NCBI GenBank assembly: GCA_023256405.1
Contig: JAGDXK010000004.1
Location: 15,163-23,557, forward strand
Length of the DNA: 8,395 nucleotides
Source: Nitrososphaerales archaeon
GTDB taxonomy: Archaea; Thermoproteota; Nitrososphaeria; Conexivisphaerales; UBA164
Direction of reading: 5' to 3'
In this document: piece after piece, positions 1 to 5,836 of the stretch
Numbering within the stretch: position 1 is the first letter of the stretch
How the letters are laid out: each line of letters starts with the position of its first letter
Program-made: the position numbers and the translations under genes
The notes under the pieces: model-generated
Databases searched by the model: none
What the model was told of the DNA's origin: nothing
Seen by the model: only the letters and a program-made list of their open reading frames with translations

Positions 1-1
1 G

Positions 2-694
2 TTCGGTGGCCCGGAGAAGCCCCTCCTTGCAACACTCGCCGCGCTTCCTGTAATCCTTCTCCACGCGTACCTACCCTCGCCTTATCTGCCATACGTGGGG
101 AAGGTAACCATCAAAGTTCTGTACCCTTTTCTGATTCTCATTGGCTATCCCATTTACGCTAATGCCACGAACATGATAGACGTATTCAACGGAGTGGTTT
201 CTGGAACTACAGTCATAAGCGTTATTCCAATAATTGTCTATGACTATCTTAAAGGAAACTATCAGGCGCTGATGGTGGGGCTGGCATTTGAGGCCTCCGT
301 GGCCGCGTTTTTTGTGCTTCACAAGTACCCCTCCAGAATATTTCCGGGGGACAGCGGCTCCATGCTTATGGGCGCAGGAATCGTGGGGCTTATGATAATC
401 TCTCACGCAGAGGTCATAGGCATAGTGGCCACGCTTCCGCTAATATTCAATGGTTTCTTCATACTTTCATCGATCAAAGGATTCAAGGAGCACTCGGAGC
501 TTGTAAGGCCGCTCATCGTTCTTGACGACTTCAGAATGATTGCAAATAAAGATCCTCGTGCGCCAGTCACCATTGCAAGGCTTCTGGCTTCGAAGGAGGC
601 TCTTAATGAGAAGCAGCTGATCTCTGCGTTCCTGGTTCTGGCCGCAATATCGGCGGCACTGAGCCTCATAACGATGCTGGTGTTCTATATATGA
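2..694 (+). CDS. AglH/Alg7-like UDP-sugar:dolichyl-phosphate sugar-1-phosphate transferase, 5' end cut off by window
   Basis: This is the C-terminal ~230 residues of a polytopic membrane protein of the MraY/WecA/Alg7 (PNPT) family, open to the window edge, so the true start lies outside; roughly the first 100 residues are missing compared with the usual ~320. Seen: the family motif NMIDVFNG near fragment residue 57 (catalytic Asn/Asp face), GDSGS near 116 (the GDxGS/T motif of the family), several hydrophobic spans, and a cytosolic loop reading DPRAPVTIAR, which I recognise from archaeal members. Known for the family: transfer of GlcNAc-1-phosphate or a similar sugar phosphate from a UDP-sugar to dolichyl phosphate at the cytoplasmic membrane, starting the N-glycan of S-layer and other surface proteins. 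The donor sugar is inferred, not visible. The stop overlaps the next start (ATGA), so the two are one transcription unit. GTG at 95 is only an internal codon. Confidence 0.85.
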   Translation, partial: FGGPEKPLLATLAALPVILLHAYLPSPYLPYVGKVTIKVLYPFLILIGYPIYANATNMIDVFNGVVSGTTVISVIPIIVYDYLKGNYQALMVGLAFEASVAAFFVLHKYPSRIFPGDSGSMLMGAGIVGLMIISHAEVIGIVATLPLIFNGFFILSSIKGFKEHSELVRPLIVLDDFRMIANKDPRAPVTIARLLASKEALNEKQLISAFLVLAAISAALSLITMLVFYI

Positions 695-918
695 GGAGAC
701 ACATTCCTCTGCTCTACGTATCTCTCTCACTAATAGTCACATGGCTCCTGCTGATAGCAAGCTTTTATTTCATGAAACAGGCACTGCTTCTTACCGATGG
801 CTTTAGAGGCGTGGTAATGGAGATGATAAGGGACCTTATTGGGATAGCGGTTTTAACCATATGGGTAATAATCTTCTACCTAATAAGGGAGTTCGTCTCT
901 AAAAGGCTCCTTGGCTGA
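691..918 (+). CDS. small two-span membrane protein coupled to the AglH-like gene
   Basis: A 75-residue protein that I do not recognise. It has two hydrophobic segments, about residues 5-27 and 48-66, joined by a short loop with mixed charge (around residues 28-47), and a basic C-terminal tail (REFVSKRLLG). An N-terminal MRRH favours a cytoplasmic N-terminus, and the basic tail is also expected inside, giving a hairpin topology. Its ATG overlaps the previous stop in an ATGA, and GGTG lies 8 bases upstream as a weak ribosome site, so translation is probably coupled. The position suggests a subunit or stabiliser of the transferase, or an unrelated small membrane protein of the same operon. The stop codon lies in the edge of an IS-like hairpin (see 916-952), so the original C-terminus may have been longer. 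Confidence 0.7.
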   Translation: MRRHIPLLYVSLSLIVTWLLLIASFYFMKQALLLTDGFRGVVMEMIRDLIGIAVLTIWVIIFYLIREFVSKRLLG

Positions 919-952
919 CCTCCTCCCCGCCCTGAGAAGGCAAGGCTTTCAC
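916..952 (-). mobile_element. possible solo right end of an IS200/IS605-type element (TnpB-type hairpin)
   Basis: Read on the minus strand this is GTGAAAGCCTTGCC, a short loop, then GGGCGGGGAGGAGGTCA. I recognise this wording (GCCTcGCCcttcaGGGCGGGGAGGAGGTCA) from the 3' ends of archaeal and bacterial tnpB/IS605 OrfB elements. The arms 925-931 and 939-945 form a 7-bp stem with two G-T/G-U wobbles on the minus strand, but two A-C mismatches on the plus strand, so the fold is sound only in the minus sense. No tnpA or tnpB is present, so it would be a solo or decayed end. It sits between two convergent genes and could instead be a transcription terminator for the PadR transcript. Confidence 0.45.
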
Positions 953-963
953 TGATTGTAAAC

Positions 964-1278
964 CTACATCTCTTTCATAACAGCGTTTATTATTTCCTGA
1001 ATCAGCATGGCCTCCTCCTTCAGGCGCTTCATGCGCTCAAGCCCTTTTTCAGTGGTCACAAAGCGGTTGCTTTCATCAACTCTGTAAATAAAGCCCTCCG
1101 ATTCCAGCTTTCTGAGAATAGGGTAAAGGCTGCCTGGGCTAGGGCTCCATTTTTCTTTTGTGGCCTTTCTTATTGAATCAATGAGCTCTACCCCGTTGGC
1201 TGGATACTGGCTAAGAAGCTTAAGCACGAAGAGCTCAAGGTAGCCCTTAGGAATGTGGGCAGTGCGCCTGTCTTTCAC
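964..1278 (-). CDS. PadR-family winged-helix transcriptional regulator
   Basis: A 104-residue compact PadR-type repressor. Seen: an N-terminal PKGYLELFVLKLLS helix, the signature SPSPGSLYPILRKLESEGFI (recognition helix and start of the wing, residues ~46-65), a wing strand ending in FVTTEKGLERM, and a short C-terminal helix for dimer formation. The length fits the short PadR subfamily 1. Known for the family: ligand- or stress-responsive repressors that often control their own gene and a neighbouring membrane transporter. The start is GTG; it is preferred because TTTAAA at 1303-1308 is centred 27.5 bases upstream, giving a leaderless message, and because the first residues fit the family. The target genes are not shown by the sequence; autoregulation is likely given the repeats at its promoter. 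Confidence 0.88.
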   Translation of the reverse strand: MKDRRTAHIPKGYLELFVLKLLSQYPANGVELIDSIRKATKEKWSPSPGSLYPILRKLESEGFIYRVDESNRFVTTEKGLERMKRLKEEAMLIQEIINAVMKEM

Positions 1279-1313
1279 ACGCTAAAAAGCGCTAAAACGG
1301 CTTTTAAATTTTC
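1279..1313 (-). promoter_or_regulatory. PadR promoter with TTTAAA box and operator-like GCTAAAA repeats
   Basis: On the minus strand, GAAAATTTAAAAG carries a TATA-like TTTAAA at 1303-1308 centred 27.5 bases before the GTG, consistent with leaderless transcription. Between the box and the start, GCTAAAA occurs at 1281-1287 and 1291-1297 on the plus strand, exactly 10 bases apart (one helical turn), and GGCTTTTA at 1299-1306 is close to its inverse. This arrangement over the core promoter suits an autorepressor binding site; which protein binds is inferred. Confidence 0.5.
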
Positions 1314-1318
1314 AGAGC

Positions 1319-1368
1319 TCAGACAAATGCCTTCATATCATAAGGTCATTTTAACTCTGAATCATCAT
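1319..1368 (-). ncRNA. box C/D guide sRNA candidate
   Basis: The minus strand between the Mrp and PadR genes reads: box C ATGATGA (1362-1368), 12-nt spacer TTCAGAGTTAAA, D'-like ATGA (1346-1349), 4 nt, C'-like ATGATAT (1335-1341), 12-nt spacer GAAGGCATTTGT, box D CTGA (1319-1322). The box C to D span of 50 nt, both 12-nt guides and the 4-nt D'-C' gap match the regular layout of archaeal C/D sRNAs, which direct 2'-O-methylation of rRNA or tRNA with L7Ae, Nop5 and fibrillarin. By the N+5 rule the targets would be ACAAATGCCTTC and TTTAACTCTGAA, each methylated at its fifth base (A). The D' and C' boxes are imperfect, as is common. The ends, terminal pairing (GGC with GCT, weak) and target are not proven. 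It may be processed from Mrp read-through or driven by an A-rich box near 1396-1404. Confidence 0.58.
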
Positions 1369-1395
1369 CGCCGTTTATTTCTGAGACTGAACGCC

Positions 1396-2472
1396 TTATT
1401 TTCTTTTCGGAACGTTAAGGAAGAAGGGCCTTTCCTGGACCTGAGCGTTTATCTGGCTCAGCCTGCACGTGAGTTCCCTTGCCACGGGTAGCACGTCCTC
1501 TATTATGTATGATATCTTCTCCTCGCTTACTCCCTGATCTTCGAGCTCTCTCAGCTGAGGCACAAAGGGAAGCGAGCCGAGATAAGAAAGCCCGAGCTCC
1601 TTCAGCTTTTCCTGAAAGTACCTGCTGCCAAAGAGCTCGACCCTCTCCTTGCTTCCCGGACAGATAAAATAGCTCATGTTCTCGACGCCCCCTATAACAG
1701 GAACGTTCAGCTTCTTCAGCATGTCGACGAGCCTTAGCGCTACGTTCACAGCTGCAGGCTGGGGGGTTGAAACTATCACGGCAGCGTTTATGAGCCTGTC
1801 CTGCCCTAAGGTTATTGGCACATCGCCCGTTCCTGGGGGCAGATCTGCCAGAAGGTAATCGAGCTCCCCCCATTCAACTTTGTCCATAAAATCGTGAATT
1901 GCCTTTGTCAGCATGGGGCCTCTCCATATCACGCTGGCATTTGCCGGCAGAAAGTAGCCCAGGGAGATGATCTTGATGCCTTCATGCTCAGCCGGAAGCA
2001 GCTGCCCCTCTTCAGTAACCCTCTGTTCAAAGCTGGATCCAAGCATGCTCGGCACCGTTGCTCCATAGAAGTCCAGATCTATGATGCCTACCCTTGCCCC
2101 TAGCCTCTTTAGAGCGTAAGCAAGAAGAATGGTCACAGTGGACTTGCCGACGCCGCCCTTTCCGCTTCCAACAGCAATTATGTTTTTGACCTTTCTGGTG
2201 CCGCTCTTTCTCACAAGAGATCCGCTAAGCACGGTGTAAGATAAATCCAGAGTGACTGAATAGCCTTCCAGTGCCCTGTAAACATCCGATATGATTTCGT
2301 CCTTGTGCGGGCATCCGGGAGACGTAAGAGAGAGCTTCAGATGGACCTGTCTGCCATTAACTTCCACGTCCTTGACAAATCCCAGAGAAACTATATCCTT
2401 GTTGAGTACGGGGTCCCTGACACCCTTAAGAAAGCTCAGAACCGTCTGCTTATCCTGCGAATCCTGGCTCAT
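1396..2472 (-). CDS. Mrp/ApbC/NBP35-type Fe-S cluster carrier P-loop ATPase
   Basis: A full-length 358-residue protein. Residues ~8-85 form a MIP18/DUF59 domain with the conserved SPGCP (Cys54). Residues ~96-340 form the Mrp ATPase: deviant Walker A GSGKGGVGKST (102-112), IIDLDFYGATVPSML (switch I region), LADLPPGTGD (208-217, switch II), and STPQPAAV. Known: Mrp/ApbC dimers carry a bridging [4Fe-4S] cluster between C-terminal CxxC motifs and hand it to apoproteins in the cytosol. Odd: in ENMSYFICPGSKE the first Cys (271) is there but the second position (274) is Ser. It ends in a short PKRK tail. ATG start fits leaderless transcription from TTTAAA at 2497-2502 (27.5 bases upstream); CTATAAATAG at 2504-2513 is an alternative box with a 9-base leader. 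The neighbouring radical SAM protein needs Fe-S clusters, so a service role is possible but inferred. Confidence 0.93.
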   Translation of the reverse strand: MSQDSQDKQTVLSFLKGVRDPVLNKDIVSLGFVKDVEVNGRQVHLKLSLTSPGCPHKDEIISDVYRALEGYSVTLDLSYTVLSGSLVRKSGTRKVKNIIAVGSGKGGVGKSTVTILLAYALKRLGARVGIIDLDFYGATVPSMLGSSFEQRVTEEGQLLPAEHEGIKIISLGYFLPANASVIWRGPMLTKAIHDFMDKVEWGELDYLLADLPPGTGDVPITLGQDRLINAAVIVSTPQPAAVNVALRLVDMLKKLNVPVIGGVENMSYFICPGSKERVELFGSRYFQEKLKELGLSYLGSLPFVPQLRELEDQGVSEEKISYIIEDVLPVARELTCRLSQINAQVQERPFFLNVPKRK

Positions 2473-2522
2473 TGTTCTTGAGTTGAATTTATTGAATTTA
2501 AACCTATTTATAGTTCCTCGTA
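2473..2522 (-). promoter_or_regulatory. Mrp promoter in the Csl4-Mrp gap
   Basis: The 50-base gap after the Csl4 stop holds two overlapping TATA candidates on the minus strand: CTATAAATAG (2504-2513) and TTTAAA (2497-2502). The second is centred 27.5 bases before the Mrp ATG, the same spacing as for PadR. So Mrp probably has its own start as well as possible read-through from Csl4. Confidence 0.5.
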
Positions 2523-3071
2523 CTACTCTAGAATTACCCTGTAAGAGGGAACCTTGGTCCTGAAGTCCGGCGCCAGCTTTACGTTAAGCACCCTGCCGCA
2601 CCAGCTGCACTTTGCTGTGTTCTTTCCCCTTCTAGTTAAAGGACCGCCGCAGAAGTTGCAGTAGGACTCTATAACTCCCAGGTTTTCATCATCGACGGTC
2701 AATATGAGAGCGCCTGCCGAAAGCTTTGCAACCCTGGCTCTAATGATGGAGCCCTCAAGCACGGGCGGATACTCCTCCTCTGGATTGATGTATATCATGC
2801 CCTTAATGTCCGTCGAAATGTCTTTGTTGAGCGCTGAAATAATGGAAACGAATGCGAAGGGCCTCTGGATGTACTCCACCCTACCAATAACTATGTCCCC
2901 CTCCTTGATGGTCCCCTTCTTTACTGGCTGTATCCTGACCTTTTTTTCCTTTTTATCGATTACAACGTTTGAGAGAACCGTGGCTACTATATTCCCATCA
3001 ACCAGCTTGTACTCTCCCTCTGGCTCAAACGCCTCGATAACGCCTACTTTTTCGCCAGGAATGGCTATCAA
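2523..3071 (-). CDS. csl4: archaeal exosome RNA-binding subunit Csl4
   Basis: A 182-residue protein of the usual length for archaeal Csl4. Seen: the N-terminal signature IAIPGEKVGVIEAF (residues 2-15), a linker strand domain to ~55, an S1/OB domain at ~56-128 (EGDIVIGRVEYIQ, then GMIYI and RARVAKLSAGALILT), and a C-terminal zinc ribbon CNFC...CSWC with Cys138, 141, 155 and 158. Known: Csl4 (with Rrp4) caps the Rrp41-Rrp42 ring, binds RNA and recruits DnaG in the archaeal exosome for 3' RNA decay and tailing. The start is TTG: no ATG or GTG lies in a suitable place and the family motif begins at residue 2. The TATA-like GTTAAAAG at 3102-3109 is centred ~34 bases upstream, so this message may have a short ~7-base leader, unlike its neighbours. 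It and Mrp are codirectional. Confidence 0.93.
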   Translation of the reverse strand: MIAIPGEKVGVIEAFEPEGEYKLVDGNIVATVLSNVVIDKKEKKVRIQPVKKGTIKEGDIVIGRVEYIQRPFAFVSIISALNKDISTDIKGMIYINPEEEYPPVLEGSIIRARVAKLSAGALILTVDDENLGVIESYCNFCGGPLTRRGKNTAKCSWCGRVLNVKLAPDFRTKVPSYRVILE

Positions 3072-3101
3072 CTGATTTCTGCAAACAATACTGAGGTTTT
3101 G

Positions 3102-3109
3102 CTTTTAAC
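3102..3109 (-). promoter_or_regulatory. TATA-like box of Csl4
   Basis: GTTAAAAG on the minus strand lies about 34 bases before the TTG start of Csl4. It is the best A/T-rich candidate in the short divergent gap shared with the radical SAM gene, and would put transcription start a few bases before the codon. Confidence 0.35.
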
Positions 3110-3132
3110 GTTTTTCCAAAAAGCTCAGATAC

Positions 3133-3144
3133 GCTAATATTAGC
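3133..3144 (+). promoter_or_regulatory. palindromic TATA region of the radical SAM gene
   Basis: GCTAATATTAGC is a perfect 12-base palindrome. Its core TAATATTA is centred 26.5 bases before the ATG at 3165, which is where a TATA box should lie for a leaderless message. A symmetric site on top of the TATA box is a typical repressor operator layout in archaea, so the gene may be regulated, for example by metal, heme or oxygen state; the regulator is unknown. TATA boxes can be palindromic by chance, but here the symmetry extends through the flanking GC. Confidence 0.5.
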
Positions 3145-3164
3145 AGACGATCACACAGTGTTCA

Positions 3165-4241
3165 ATGTTTGATGACTTCCCCATCATAGCGTTTTGGGAA
3201 ACAACGCAGGCATGTGAGCTGAAATGCATCCACTGCAGGGCTTCCTCAATAACTCAGAGAAGCCCCGAGGAGCTGAATACCGAAGAGGCAAAGCTGTTTA
3301 TAGATCAGCTCTCCGGCTTTTCAAGGAAGCCAGTACTGGTTTTTACCGGTGGAAACCCGTTGATCCGCGAGGACATCTTTGACCTGATAAAGTATGCGCA
3401 TGAAAAGGGCATTATGCCTGCGCTTGCTCCAACCGTTTCGGCCAGACTTAACGATAGAGCACTTGAAATGGCAAAGGCCTCAGGAGTTAGGTACATCTCT
3501 ATAAGCTTGGATGGGCCAGAGCCAGCAGTTCATAACGCAATCAGGGGCGTTGAGGGACACTTCGATCAGACAGTTGAAACGATTAAAAAGGCTATCAGCT
3601 ATGGGTTTGAGGTTCAGGTGAACACGGCAGTCATGTCGCTGAATAAGGAAAGAATCGGCGAGATATTTTCGCTAATAAAGGATCTGGGCGTAAGGACTTG
3701 GGAGGTCTTCTTCCTGGTTCCGGTAGGAAGGGCATTTGTAAACCTTGATATGGAGCCAAGAGAATACGAAGCCATCTGCAACTTCCTCTACGATGCGTCA
3801 TTTTATGACGTTAACATAAGGACGGTTGAATGCCCATTTATCAGAAGGGTTCTTCTGGAAAGGCAGAAAGGCATTAACAGGAGCGCCGGTGATGCGCTTT
3901 ATCTTAAGCTGAGGAAAGCTCTTGAAGGCTACACTCCTTCATCCAAGACAACTCTATCGCCATACGGCACGCTCGACGGAGACGGAATAATTTTCGTGGC
4001 TTACAACGGGGACATTTACCCTAGCGGTCTTCTCAACCTTCCTATTGGAAACGTAAGAAACGACAACATAGTAAGTGTTTACAGGGAGACTCAGCTTCTT
4101 AAGGAGTTCAGGTTGAGAAATTTCAAAGGCAAATGCGGTACCTGCCAGTACAGATACAACTGTGGAGGAAGCAGATCTCGGGCGTTCTTCTACTTCAGGG
4201 ATCCGTTACAGTCAGATCCTGCCTGCATCCTGGTCAGCTGA
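3165..4241 (+). CDS. radical SAM/SPASM protein, TIGR04053 (AhbD/NirJ-like)
   Basis: A full 358-residue radical SAM protein. Seen: CELKCIHC (Cys17, 21, 24) binding the SAM [4Fe-4S] cluster; TGGNPLIRED (61-70); SISLDGP (112-118); VQVNTAV; the diagnostic WEVFFLVPVGR (179-189); GDIYPSG (282-288); and a C-terminal SPASM-like CGTC...CGGSRSRA...DPAC (Cys324, 327, 333, 354) for a second cluster. These motifs match the family I know as TIGR04053, related to AhbD and AhbC/NirJ, which modify tetrapyrrole side chains; AhbD decarboxylates Fe-coproporphyrin III to heme b. The neighbour on the other strand is a porphyrinogen oxidase-like flavoprotein, supporting a heme role, but the exact reaction is inferred. 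The usual acidic residue of TGGE/D is Asn here. ATG start fits the TATA spacing. Its tail overlaps the oxidase gene by 30 bases. Confidence 0.9.
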   Translation: MFDDFPIIAFWETTQACELKCIHCRASSITQRSPEELNTEEAKLFIDQLSGFSRKPVLVFTGGNPLIREDIFDLIKYAHEKGIMPALAPTVSARLNDRALEMAKASGVRYISISLDGPEPAVHNAIRGVEGHFDQTVETIKKAISYGFEVQVNTAVMSLNKERIGEIFSLIKDLGVRTWEVFFLVPVGRAFVNLDMEPREYEAICNFLYDASFYDVNIRTVECPFIRRVLLERQKGINRSAGDALYLKLRKALEGYTPSSKTTLSPYGTLDGDGIIFVAYNGDIYPSGLLNLPIGNVRNDNIVSVYRETQLLKEFRLRNFKGKCGTCQYRYNCGGSRSRAFFYFRDPLQSDPACILVS

Positions 4242-5567
4242 GGATTTATTCAAATACCGTTTTATGCTGGAAGAGAGCTTTATTGCGTTTCCTATGGATG
4301 AGGCTATTCCCGTTGAGAGCATCCACGGGCCTCCGAGGAATATCCCCCTGCGCATGGCGTTTTTGCCAATTTCGTCAAGCGCCATTCTGGATCCAACAGC
4401 GTAGCTTGGCATCGCCTCCATCCATATCTTGACCACGGAATGCAGTGGTCTACGTATCCCAAGGACCTTATCCCTGAACATCCCTACACGTTTAAGCACG
4501 GCGTCCTCATCGAGAGAACTGCTGAATGGAACGAAGTACTTCACTGTATATAAACCATCGCTTGAGCTGATAGACCACTTCGTATCATAGTAAGTTAGAC
4601 CGCTAACGCCATAAACCTGCGGAAACGTCAGCGCTCCGGAAATTTCACGGTAATGAGGAGGCATCTCAGGGTACATCTCGACTACAACGGCTACGTTGGA
4701 GCTTTTTATGTAGTTTCTCGCACGCATCAACTCATCGTGGTAGCCCTGAACAAAAGGCGCCTGATACGGTGGAACCATCAGGGCAAGGGTCCTTCCTCTG
4801 CATATCCTGCCCCCGTTGCTGATGATGTATGATTCATGCTCGGCCTCCACGTTCCTCGCATAGGCGTAGACAATATCAGCCCTAGCAGAGATCCTTTCTC
4901 TGAGCCTGCTTACCAACAGGTTTATTCCCCCATAAACCGAGAAAAGCTCAAATCCGAGCTTTTTCTTAAGCAGGTTCCTTAGAACGCTGCCTCCGTTCTT
5001 TTTAATTTGAAGAATATAAGGAAAGTAGACCTCGGAGCTCATCTCTGACAGATCCCCTGCGTAGATTCCTCCGGCGACCGCCTCAAAGAAGTCTTTAACA
5101 AAGCCCTCGCCGTAAATGGCTGCAAACAGTTCCTTTACAGAAACATCCTGGCTTACGGTTAGGTCTTTAAAGGGCTCACGCAGGATGCTGATAAGGGTTG
5201 AAAGGTCAAAGAGCCCATCTAAGACCGACCGTAGCAGCTGAAGGCTGGGCCTAAATACGCCGCCTGCAACTCCTGGGGGAACAAAGAAGAACTTCCCATC
5301 CCTTATAACAGAGAACGAGGTCGTTCTTGGCTCAACGATTCTGTCGGCCAGTCCAAGATCCTTTACTAGCTCCTCGACCTGTTTTGTTCTGATTATCTCT
5401 TCTGGACCGAGCTCCACGTTCCGTCCGTAAATGTTCGCAGTCAGAATTTTACCTCCAATGCCATTACCCTCTACAAGACATACGTCAAAATCGTCTTTGA
5501 GGGCGTATGCTAACGTTAGGCCAGAAACGCCTCCTCCTATTATTATGACGTCGTAAACATCATGCAT
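4212..5567 (-). CDS. protoporphyrinogen/coproporphyrinogen oxidase-like FAD protein (HemY/HemG/CgoX family)
   Basis: A 451-residue flavoprotein of normal family length. Seen: N-terminal dinucleotide fold VIIIGGGVSGLTLAYAL (GxGxxG at 11-16), then VEGNGIGGKI in the place of the E-x-GG-x flavin motif, LGPEEI near 53, the family hallmark AVAGGIYAGDLSEMS (163-177), VYGGINLL (211-218), and a C-terminal FAD-binding LGGPWMLSTGIASSIGNA (411-428). Known: this family oxidises protoporphyrinogen IX or coproporphyrinogen III with O2, on or near the membrane. No signal peptide or clear membrane span is seen. Most archaea make heme by the siroheme (Ahb) route and do not need this enzyme, so its pairing with the TIGR04053 radical SAM gene is notable. 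ATG start fits TTTAAG at 5591-5596 (centred ~26.5 bases upstream). Substrate is inferred; a generic amine oxidase-like function is less likely given the AGDLSEMS motif. Confidence 0.88.
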   Translation of the reverse strand: MHDVYDVIIIGGGVSGLTLAYALKDDFDVCLVEGNGIGGKILTANIYGRNVELGPEEIIRTKQVEELVKDLGLADRIVEPRTTSFSVIRDGKFFFVPPGVAGGVFRPSLQLLRSVLDGLFDLSTLISILREPFKDLTVSQDVSVKELFAAIYGEGFVKDFFEAVAGGIYAGDLSEMSSEVYFPYILQIKKNGGSVLRNLLKKKLGFELFSVYGGINLLVSRLRERISARADIVYAYARNVEAEHESYIISNGGRICRGRTLALMVPPYQAPFVQGYHDELMRARNYIKSSNVAVVVEMYPEMPPHYREISGALTFPQVYGVSGLTYYDTKWSISSSDGLYTVKYFVPFSSSLDEDAVLKRVGMFRDKVLGIRRPLHSVVKIWMEAMPSYAVGSRMALDEIGKNAMRRGIFLGGPWMLSTGIASSIGNAIKLSSSIKRYLNKSSADQDAGRI

Positions 5568-5590
5568 GTCAAACTATTTGCTGTATCAAA

Positions 5591-5597
5591 CTTAAAC
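5591..5597 (-). promoter_or_regulatory. TATA-like box of the PPOX-like gene
   Basis: On the minus strand GTTTAAG is centred about 27 bases before the ATG, giving a leaderless message. A second TTTAAG follows 14 bases further upstream (5604-5610 region, CTTAAAA on the plus strand), which may be a second TATA box. Confidence 0.45.
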
Positions 5598-5740
5598 TGA
5601 TTGTCTTAAAAATAGCTGTAAAATCGCGTGTATATTCACTTTCCGGAGTTCACTTAATTTTCAATTTCATACGTATACAGGAATGCCATGAGCTATTTCA
5701 GGGAATGCAATCAGCTTAACCGCGCTGTTTTAACACCAAC

Positions 5741-5754
5741 GTAAAAATAAAATT
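5741..5754 (-). terminator. T-rich tract, possible terminator
   Basis: The minus strand reads AATTTTATTTTTAC. T-rich tracts of this kind end archaeal transcription. It follows the dehydrogenase gene and the tRNA-like piece and precedes the PPOX-like promoter, a sensible place for a terminator. Evidence is composition and position only. Confidence 0.3.
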
Positions 5755-5788
5755 GTTCCTGTTAAGGATCTGGCAGGGTTTGAAGCTT

Positions 5789-5836
5789 CCCGTGCTGCTT
5801 CATAAAATTTTTCGCAAGAAATTCAGCAACAGCGGG
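5789..5836 (-). other. hairpin abutting the tRNA-like piece
   Basis: On the minus strand CCCG (5833-5836) and TGCTG (5824-5828) pair with CAGCA (5793-5797) and CGGG (5789-5792), with a 4-base CTGT bulge on one side and a 26-base loop. The CCCG arm is shared with the 3' acceptor strand of the tRNA-like piece, so the two folds compete. It resembles neither a standard bulge-helix-bulge splice site nor a terminator exactly. Confidence 0.35.

Larger units (their letters stand above)
5568..5832. other. intergenic stretch before the PPOX-like gene
   Basis: No gene is supported here. Nearest the PPOX-like ATG lies its promoter. Farther up are two direct copies of GGAATGC (5680-5686 and 5702-5708, 22 bases apart, about two helical turns), a palindromic ATACGTAT (5670-5677), an A/T tract (5741-5754) that could end transcription from the dehydrogenase side, and a hairpin (5789-5836) following the tRNA-like piece. 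Short open frames exist but none has a family motif or a well-placed promoter. Confidence 0.5.

Noticed and set aside
95..694. GTG at 95 as the true start of the AglH-like gene
   Set aside because: The frame is open to the window edge with family-like hydrophobic residues before it, and a 199-residue protein would lack essential N-terminal parts of the family.
1415..1873. 152-codon minus-strand frame within the Mrp gene
   Set aside because: It is an arginine/alanine-rich shadow of the Mrp coding frame, which has complete family motifs.
3343..3375. TGGN in place of TGGE/TGGD in the radical SAM protein as evidence of inactivity
   Set aside because: The cluster cysteines and the other SAM-binding motifs are complete, and this position varies among radical SAM subfamilies.
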